Assembly: GCF_011927905.1 (NCBI RefSeq) | Contig: NZ_JAATJL010000001.1 | Location: 2,356,001 to 2,420,000 of the forward strand | Length of the DNA: 64,000 nt | Direction: 5' to 3' | Source of the DNA: Arthrobacter pigmenti | GTDB taxonomy: Bacteria; Actinomycetota; Actinomycetes; Actinomycetales; Micrococcaceae | Shown here: piece by piece, positions 58,767 through 64,000 of the stretch | Numbering within the stretch: position 1 is the stretch's first letter | How the letters are laid out: each line of letters starts with the position of its first letter | The notes under the pieces: generated by a model | Databases searched by the model: none | Told to the model about the DNA's origin: nothing | Seen by the model: the letters and a program-made list of their open reading frames with translations, nothing else | Program-made: the position numbers and the translations under genes

Positions 58767-59693
58767 CTAACCGCCCTCGCGCCTGGCCCGGGTCAGTTCC
58801 GCGCGCTCTGCCATGGCCGCATCGTCCGGATACCGCACCTCTTCGAGGACAAGTGGATGGGCAGGAGCCAGCACGGACTTCGGATCCTTGCGGCGCGCAT
58901 GCAGCCGCTCCCCTAACCAGGCGGGCGATTCTTCCCCACTGCCCACCCGCAACGCCGAACCGATCAGCGCACGGACCATGTTGTGGCAGAACGCATCAGC
59001 CTGCACCGTTGCAACCAGGATGCCGTCCGCATCCCGCTCGAACTCGAAGCGCTGCAGTTCACGGATGGTAGTCGCCCCAGCCCGCGGCTTACAGAAGGCG
59101 CGAAAATCCTGCAAGCCAAGCATCGCCGTCGCACCCTCATGCAGGAGCCGCTCATCGAGGTGCTCGGAGTGCCACATCACCACCGCGCGGTTCAGCGGGT
59201 CCTGAAGCTCAGAGCGGTCGGCGATTCGATAGCTGTAACGCCGCCACAGCGCGGAGAAGCGCGCGTCGAAGCCGGGCGGTGCGAGGCTCACATCCCGTAC
59301 CACGACGGCGGAAGCCGGGTTTCCCGCGTACACCGTGCGCGCTTCGGCGCTCTCCGGAAGGTGGCGGTTGATGGTTGCCTGCAGACGACGCTTCAGCGCA
59401 AGAGCAGGGTCAATGGAGCGCCCGCGGCTCAGCCCTGACCATTCGGGGTAGGTGATGTCTATATGCGTTACCTGCCCGCGGGCATGGACTCCGGCGTCGG
59501 TGCGGCCCGCTACTGTGGCACGAACTGGCCGGCGGAACAACATCTCAAGCCCGGCCTGAACTGTGCCCTGGACAGTCGGCAGTCCCGGCTGGACTGCCCA
59601 CCCGGAGAACGGCCCGCCGTCGTACGCGAGATCGACCCGGATACGCAGATACCCGCCATCCACTGCTGGGATGGCGGGTATCTGTTCGTTCAT
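58767..59693 (-). CDS. truA: tRNA pseudouridine(38-40) synthase
   Basis: A 308-residue enzyme that forms pseudouridine in tRNA anticodon stems. The catalytic Asp is in TVAGRTDAGVHARGQVTH; VRIRVDLAYDGGPFSGWAVQPG-type sequence opens the domain and CHNMVRALIGSALRVGSGE lies near the end. The start is uncertain: ATG 59693 has no ribosome site, and GTG 59663 (codon 11) is possible. A perfect 16-bp hairpin (59646-59684) covers these first codons. It follows rplQ after 42 bases. Confidence 0.93.
   Translation of the reverse strand: MNEQIPAIPAVDGGYLRIRVDLAYDGGPFSGWAVQPGLPTVQGTVQAGLEMLFRRPVRATVAGRTDAGVHARGQVTHIDITYPEWSGLSRGRSIDPALALKRRLQATINRHLPESAEARTVYAGNPASAVVVRDVSLAPPGFDARFSALWRRYSYRIADRSELQDPLNRAVVMWHSEHLDERLLHEGATAMLGLQDFRAFCKPRAGATTIRELQRFEFERDADGILVATVQADAFCHNMVRALIGSALRVGSGEESPAWLGERLHARRKDPKSVLAPAHPLVLEEVRYPDDAAMAERAELTRARREGG
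59646..59684 (-). promoter_or_regulatory. Perfect 16-bp inverted repeat over the truA start region
   Basis: CAGATACCCGCCATCC (59646-59661) pairs without mismatch with GGATGGCGGGTATCTG (59669-59684) around a 7-base loop. It lies within the first codons of truA as annotated and just after rplQ. There is no T-tract, so it may limit truA translation or end most alpha-operon transcripts. Confidence 0.6.
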
Positions 59694-59735
59694 CTGGATC
59701 AGTAGCTCGAGCGGTACTGAAGAAGGGTCTGGCGA

Positions 59736-60386
59736 CTACTTCTTCTCGTCAGCTTCCGGTACGGAGCCCTCTTCGACAACAACTACCTCTTCGGCGTTGT
59801 CAGACTCCGCGTTCACCGTGGTGTCCTCAGCGGCAACCTCTTCAGCGGATGCTGCCGAGGGCGCTGAGTCAGCCGAGTCCGGTGAATCCGGCGAATCTGC
59901 AGAATCAGCTGAGTCCGGCGAATCTGCGGACTCCGCAGAAGCAACCGGCGCAGCAGCGGCAGCGTCGCGGGCGGCAGCGTTACCGGCAGCGCGCTCGGCT
60001 TCGCCGACTACAGCCTGCTTCGGTGAAACAGCTTCCAGCACCAGCTCAATGACGGCCATGGGCGCGTTGTCGCCCTTGCGGTTGCCGATCTTGGTGATGC
60101 GGGTGTAGCCGCCATTGCGGGTTGCCACAGCGGGGGCGATGTCCGTGAACAGCTCGTGGACGACGCCCTTGTTGCTGATGACAGCAAGAACACGACGGCG
60201 CGAGGCCAGGTCACCGCGCTTGGCAAAGGTGATCAGACGCTCGGCGTACGGACGAAGCCGCTTGGCCTTGGTCACCGTGGTGGTGATGCGCTTGTGCTCG
60301 AACAGCGAGGCGGCCAGGTTGGCGAGCATCAGGCGCTCGTGCGCCGGACCGCCACCGAGGCGTGGGCCCTTTGTGGGTGTGGGCAT
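59736..60386 (-). CDS. rplQ: 50S ribosomal protein L17 with long acidic tail
   Basis: A 216-residue L17. The conserved core ([31 protein letters not shown] to [13 protein letters not shown]) covers about 125 residues, the normal length of the protein. About 90 residues follow, of which some 70 are Ala/Ser/Asp/Glu-rich with repeated SADSPDS units, ending in a Val/Glu stretch and EADEKK. Such tails occur in actinobacterial L17 but vary in length. It lies 65 bases after rpoA. Confidence 0.95.
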   Translation of the reverse strand: MPTPTKGPRLGGGPAHERLMLANLAASLFEHKRITTTVTKAKRLRPYAERLITFAKRGDLASRRRVLAVISNKGVVHELFTDIAPAVATRNGGYTRITKIGNRKGDNAPMAVIELVLEAVSPKQAVVGEAERAAGNAAARDAAAAAPVASAESADSPDSADSADSPDSPDSADSAPSAASAEEVAAEDTTVNAESDNAEEVVVVEEGSVPEADEKK

Positions 60387-60451
60387 GATGTGTTATCTCC
60401 TCATGAATGTGCCCGAGGCCGCATCCAACGCGGCACCAGGTTTTCTGACGT

Positions 60452-61462
60452 TTAGAGTTCGTCGTCGCCGTAGGCGGCGTCGTCCTCTTCGATCGCGGCT
60501 GCGCGGGCAGCAAGGTCGAATCCTGGAGGGGAATCCTTCAGGGACAGACCCAGCTCAACGAGCTTCGCCTTGACCTCATCGATGGACTTCGCACCGAAGT
60601 TACGGATGTCCATCAGGTCTGCCTCTGAGCGGGCTACGAGTTCACCCACGGTGTGGATGCCCTCACGCTTGAGGCAGTTGTAGGAACGAACGGTGAGTTC
60701 GAGATCCTCGATCGGAAGCGCCATGTCGGCAGCAAGGGCGGCGTCGCTCGGCGACGGGCCGATCTCGATACCTTCAGCAGCCGTGTTCAGCTCGCGGGCC
60801 AGGCCGAAGAGCTCAACCAGCGTGGTGCCTGCCGAAGCAACGGCGTCGCGGGGGGCGATTGCGTCCTTGGTCTCGACGTCGACAATCAGGCGGTCGAAGT
60901 CGGTGCGCTGCTCAACACGAGTGGCTTCCACGCGGAACGTGACTTTAAGGACCGGCGAGTAGATCGAGTCAACCGGGATGCGCCCGATCTCGGAGTCGCC
61001 GGACTTGTTCTGGGAGGCAGAAACGTAGCCGCGGCCGCGCTCGATGGTGAGTTCGAGCTCGAACTTGCCCTTCGAGTTCAGTGTGGCGATGTGCAGGTCC
61101 GGGTTGTGGAACTCCACACCGGCAGGCGGCGCAATGTCAGCTGCGGTTACGACGCCGGGTCCCTGCTTGCGCAGGTAGGCAACCACGGGCTCGTCATGCT
61201 CGGAGGAGACAGCGAGGTTCTTGATGTTCAGGATGATCTCGGTGACATCTTCCTTCACACCAGGAACAGTGGTGAATTCATGCAGGACGCCGTCAATCCG
61301 GATGCTGGTAACAGCAGCGCCGGGGATGGATGACAGCAGCGTGCGACGCAGCGAGTTGCCGAGGGTGTAGCCGAAACCGGGCTCCAGCGGTTCGATGACG
61401 AACCGCGAGCGGTTGTCAGCGACTACTTCTTCAGTCAGGGTGGGGCGCTGTGCAATGAGCAC
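60452..61462 (-). CDS. rpoA: RNA polymerase alpha subunit
   Basis: A 336-residue subunit. The N-terminal assembly domain includes [43 protein letters not shown], and the C-terminal domain includes [41 protein letters not shown], which binds DNA and regulators. The GTG at 61462 begins the frame 148 bases after rpsK. The rpsD gene that often separates them is missing here. Confidence 0.97.
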   Translation of the reverse strand: MLIAQRPTLTEEVVADNRSRFVIEPLEPGFGYTLGNSLRRTLLSSIPGAAVTSIRIDGVLHEFTTVPGVKEDVTEIILNIKNLAVSSEHDEPVVAYLRKQGPGVVTAADIAPPAGVEFHNPDLHIATLNSKGKFELELTIERGRGYVSASQNKSGDSEIGRIPVDSIYSPVLKVTFRVEATRVEQRTDFDRLIVDVETKDAIAPRDAVASAGTTLVELFGLARELNTAAEGIEIGPSPSDAALAADMALPIEDLELTVRSYNCLKREGIHTVGELVARSEADLMDIRNFGAKSIDEVKAKLVELGLSLKDSPPGFDLAARAAAIEEDDAAYGDDEL

Positions 61463-61555
61463 TTACATTTCCTTTCAGGGAGCATCCGCTATATGACGCA
61501 ACACAAATGGTGGAAAGGGACAGCTAGCGAGCTGCGCTCAGTAGCTAACGACAGT

Positions 61556-61601
61556 CGGCTCCAGGCTGCCCGCCCTGTGAGGGGTGAACAGCCTGGAGCC
61601 G
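61556..61601 (-). terminator. Perfect 13-bp hairpin between rpsK and rpoA
   Basis: CGGCTCCAGGCTG (61556-61568) pairs perfectly with CAGCCTGGAGCCG (61589-61601) around a 20-base loop. It begins 9 bases after the rpsK stop, within the 148-base gap before rpoA. It has no T-tract and sits inside an operon, so attenuation or mRNA processing is more likely than full termination. Confidence 0.6.
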
Positions 61602-61610
61602 CGAAGCCTA

Positions 61611-62012
61611 TTAGACGCGGCGACGCTTCGGGGGGCGGCAGCCGTTGTGGGCGCTCGGAGTGACGTCCTGAATGGAGCCGACCTCGAGGCCTGCAGCCTG
61701 GAGTGAACGGATCGCAGTCTCGCGTCCGGATCCCGGGCCCTTCACAAATACGTCGACCTTGCGCACGCCATGCTCCTGCGCCCGCTTCGCAGCGGCTTCG
61801 GCAGCAGTCTGTGCGGCGTACGGGGTTGACTTGCGTGAGCCCTTGAATCCGACCTCTCCAGCGGAAGCCCAGGAGATTACTGCTCCGCTGGGGTCCGTGA
61901 TGGAGACGATGGTGTTGTTGAAGGTGCTCTTGATATGCGCCTGTCCGAAGGCGATATTCTTCTTGTCCTTGCGACGCGGCTTACGAACCGCTCCACGAGT
62001 CTTGGGGGGCAT
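61611..62012 (-). CDS. rpsK: 30S ribosomal protein S11
   Basis: A 133-residue protein. It contains the basic N-terminus, [45 protein letters not shown], and ends in the conserved [17 protein letters not shown]. The ATG has a TAGGAGAA ribosome site. It lies between rpsM and rpoA in the alpha operon. Confidence 0.97.
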   Translation of the reverse strand: MPPKTRGAVRKPRRKDKKNIAFGQAHIKSTFNNTIVSITDPSGAVISWASAGEVGFKGSRKSTPYAAQTAAEAAAKRAQEHGVRKVDVFVKGPGSGRETAIRSLQAAGLEVGSIQDVTPSAHNGCRPPKRRRV

Positions 62013-62126
62013 TACTTCTCCTACGAAGGTTTAGTTGAGGGGGCTAAGACTGCCGCTGTGGGCTCATGACCGCCGGGTTCCCTGGCTTAGCGAGCTCTGC
62101 GAGCTAAGTTAGGGGGCGGTTAGGGA

Positions 62127-62504
62127 TCAGCGGCCGGCCTTCTTCTTGCCTGCGACGGTGCGCTTGGGGCCCTTGCGGGTGCGCGCGTTGGTCTTGGTGC
62201 GCTGTCCACGCACGGGAAGGCCGCGGCGGTGCCGGATGCCTTCGTAGCTGCCGATCTCCACCTTGCGGCGAATATCTGCGGCCACTTCACGGCGGAGATC
62301 ACCCTCGACCTTGTAGTTGCCTTCGATGTAGTCGCGGAGCTGAACAAGCTCAGCGTCGCTGAGATCCTTGACGCGCGTGTCCGGGTTGATACCCGTTTCA
62401 GCAAGCGTCTGATCTGCACGGGTCTTGCCCACGCCGTAGATGTAGGTAAGCGCGATGACTACCCGCTTTTCGCGGGGAATGTCTACGCCTGCGAGACGTG
62501 CCAT
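62127..62504 (-). CDS. rpsM: 30S ribosomal protein S13
   Basis: A 125-residue protein beginning [30 protein letters not shown] and ending in the basic tail [23 protein letters not shown]. The ATG at 62504 has GGAGA 8 bases upstream; an in-frame ATG at 62612 is too early for the family. A 170-base leader separates it from rpmJ and contains several small hairpins, including GGTTCAAC/GTTGAACC (62591-62621). Confidence 0.96.
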   Translation of the reverse strand: MARLAGVDIPREKRVVIALTYIYGVGKTRADQTLAETGINPDTRVKDLSDAELVQLRDYIEGNYKVEGDLRREVAADIRRKVEIGSYEGIRHRRGLPVRGQRTKTNARTRKGPKRTVAGKKKAGR

Positions 62505-62674
62505 AGTGGCGGTTCTCCTTTGGATTACCGGAGGTCTGATGCAGGGCGTTCCGGAAAGCTCCGGTCCCCGGCCTCCGTACCGGGGGTGTGGGTTCAACTG
62601 GACCGTGTCCAAGGTTGAACCTTGCCTTGCTTTATCTAAGTGTTGCTACGCGTGGGTGACCCTCAAAGGAGGAT

Positions 62675-62788
62675 TCAGCCCTGGCGCTGCTTGTGGCGCG
62701 GGTTTTCGCAGATTACGAGTACATTGCCCTTGCGGCGAACCACCTGGCACTTGTCGCAAATCCGCTTCACGCTCGGCTGGACCTTCAT
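62675..62788 (-). CDS. rpmJ: 50S ribosomal protein L36
   Basis: A 37-residue zinc-ribbon protein, [20 protein letters not shown] at the N-terminus and [17 protein letters not shown] at the C-terminus. The zinc ligands are Cys11, Cys14, Cys27 and His32, so this is the C+ (zinc-binding) form. A zinc-independent paralogue may exist elsewhere. It lies between infA and rpsM. Confidence 0.95.
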   Translation of the reverse strand: MKVQPSVKRICDKCQVVRRKGNVLVICENPRHKQRQG

Positions 62789-62861
62789 GGTTTTCCTTTG
62801 CGTTCTTGCAGTTTGTGCTTTGTCTTAGTGCCGGCTTGACACTAAGACCTGAAACAAACGT

Positions 62862-63083
62862 CTACTTGTAGCGGTAGACGATACGACCCCTGGTGAGGTC
62901 GTAAGGGCTAAGCTCCACTACCACCCGGTCCTCGGGGAGGATTCGAATGTAGTGCTGACGCATCTTTCCCGAGATGTGGGCGAGGACAATGTGTCCGTTG
63001 GCCAGCTCAACGCGGAACATCGCGTTGGGCAGAGCCTCGTTCACAGTGCCTTCAATCTCAATGACACCGTCTTTCTTGGCCAT
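62862..63083 (-). CDS. infA: Translation initiation factor IF-1
   Basis: A 73-residue OB-fold protein: [69 protein letters not shown]. The ATG at 63083 gives the exact family length and follows a GGAGGATAT ribosome site. It binds the ribosomal A site during initiation. It is the first gene of this part of the alpha operon after a 282-base gap. Confidence 0.97.
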   Translation of the reverse strand: MAKKDGVIEIEGTVNEALPNAMFRVELANGHIVLAHISGKMRQHYIRILPEDRVVVELSPYDLTRGRIVYRYK

Positions 63084-63365
63084 ATCCTCCGCTAACTTCG
63101 GTGTCCACAGCTCGCGCAGTGGACGGCTTTGGGGTTTTGATTGCTGGATCCGCGGACACCTGACTCGCGACGCTTCGGTGAACGCAACAGATTCAACTGA
63201 AACGATCCGTCCGAAGGGATGGCACGCAAAAGGGCGCAGAAGCAGAGACAACCAACAAAGAACTTTACGCTACCTGACGCGCAAAGTTAAATCGTCCGGT
63301 CCTCGACCGCTCGCGGTCCGGCCCCGCCGGTTGGATAAGCCAGACCCGCTGGGGTACCCAAACGA
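63084..63365 (-). other. Gap between infA and map
   Basis: 282 bases with no gene. On the minus strand TTTAAC (63291-63286), an 18-base spacer and TAAAGT (63267-63262) is the best promoter candidate and would give infA a leader of about 170 bases. GC-rich hairpin-like sequence follows the map stop. No RNA gene was recognised. Confidence 0.35.
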
Positions 63366-64000
63366 TCAGTCGAGAGGCGCGACGTGGACACCCAGTTCAG
63401 CCAGGCGCGCAGCGCCGCCGTCTGCTGCGCTCAGAACCCAGATACCGCCGTCGTGCACGGCGACCGTGTGCTCCCATTGGGAAGCACGCTTGCCGTCTAC
63501 GGTGACAACTGTCCAGCCATCGTCCAGGACCGCGGTTTCCACGCCACCTTGAACAAGCATCGGCTCGATTGCGAGACAAAGCCCGGACCTGATCCTGGGG
63601 CCGCGGTGACTGGTGCGGTAGTTCAGGACATCCGGCGACTGGTGCATCTGGGTACCGATGCCGTGGCCCACGTAGTCCTGCAGGATCCCAAGTGGCGGGC
63701 CCTTCACAGCAGAGACGTAGTCATCGATGGCGCACCCTATATCGCCGACGTACTTACCGGTGGCCAATGCGGCAATTCCACGCCACATAGCATCCTCAGT
63801 CACAGTCGACAGCCGCTGGTCTTCCGGACGCGGCGTACCCACACTGACGGTGCGGGCTGAGTCCGAGTGCCAGCCACGGACCACGGCGCCGCCGTCGATC
63901 GAGATGATGTCACCGTCCTGGAGCACATAGTCTCCTGGAATCCCGTGCACAACCTCGTGATTGACGGAAGTGCAAATACTGTTTGGGAACCCGTGATAGC
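63366..64000 (-). CDS. map: Methionine aminopeptidase, C-terminal part (start outside the window)
   Basis: 211 codons of a type I methionine aminopeptidase, which removes the initiator Met. The visible metal ligands are Asp in IISIDGGAVVRG, Asp in WHSDSARTV, His in YVGHGIGTQMHQSP, Glu in GLCLAIEPMLVQG and Glu in SQWEHTVAV. The frame is open to the end of the window (YHGFPNSICTSVNHEVVHG), so the N-terminus is missing. Its place upstream of infA fits the secY-adk-map-infA order. Confidence 0.95.
   Translation of the reverse strand, partial: YHGFPNSICTSVNHEVVHGIPGDYVLQDGDIISIDGGAVVRGWHSDSARTVSVGTPRPEDQRLSTVTEDAMWRGIAALATGKYVGDIGCAIDDYVSAVKGPPLGILQDYVGHGIGTQMHQSPDVLNYRTSHRGPRIRSGLCLAIEPMLVQGGVETAVLDDGWTVVTVDGKRASQWEHTVAVHDGGIWVLSAADGGAARLAELGVHVAPLD

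Overview
The window is high-GC actinobacterial DNA, best matched to Micrococcaceae (Arthrobacter and relatives). The evidence is protein family content read by eye: a treX/treY/treZ trehalose operon of the Arthrobacter type, a second IMPDH-like protein (GuaB3) beside GuaB, a groES-linked GroEL with a His-rich tail under paired CIRCE operators, a Tad/Flp pilus locus, and many GTG/TTG and apparently leaderless starts. No plasmid, phage, insertion sequence, CRISPR or tRNA signal was seen; it reads as ordinary chromosome with small accessory pockets.

Layout. 1-1427: start of glpD, then guaB3. 1497-3677: a three-gene WXG100 cassette (WXG100 fusion protein, unknown protein, membrane protein). 3748-5233: ECF sigma factor and its membrane anti-sigma factor. 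5386-9247: guaB, groL, groS and the CIRCE-controlled promoter. 9384-14928: small-molecule and regulatory genes (P-loop kinase, two GNATs, a methyltransferase, a GCS2 ligase, a DinB-like protein, an AraC regulator). 14933-18828: t6A tRNA-modification genes tsaE-tsaB-rimI-tsaD with alr. 18865-21339: divergent PfkB kinase and GH4 glycosidase. 21351-30252: aldo-keto reductase, flavin monooxygenase and the trehalose-from-glycogen operon. 30389-40385: amino-sugar and cofactor genes (nnr, acpS, glmS, coaA, glmM, nagB), a VanY-type lipoprotein, mscL, and rplM-rpsI. 40654-48333: four-gene ABC exporter or lipoprotein-type system (two large FtsX-like permeases, two ATPases). 48499-58707: Tad pilus genes (flp, tadE, tadG-like, cpaB, cpaE, cpaF, tadB, tadC) followed by a degenerate HPt protein, a response regulator and a histidine kinase. 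58767-64000: ribosomal alpha operon, read leftward: map (partial), infA, rpmJ, rpsM, rpsK, rpoA, rplQ, truA.

Functional links. GlmS and GlmM make amino-sugar phosphates for UDP-GlcNAc while NagB degrades glucosamine-6-phosphate; Alr and the VanY-like peptidase act on the same wall. TreX, TreY and TreZ turn glycogen into trehalose. TsaB, TsaD and TsaE make t6A37 on tRNA. The Tad genes form one tight co-directional operon and the adjoining HPt/RR/HK genes are plausible regulators.

The most unexpected signal is not a gene. The octamer GCCGTCGT / ACGACGGC occurs about 54 times by hand count, in both orientations and in every reading frame, far above a simple base-composition expectation. Together with the Flp-pilus locus (Flp pili are needed for natural transformation in Micrococcus luteus) it is a candidate genome-wide signature such as a DNA-uptake motif; this link is inference only.
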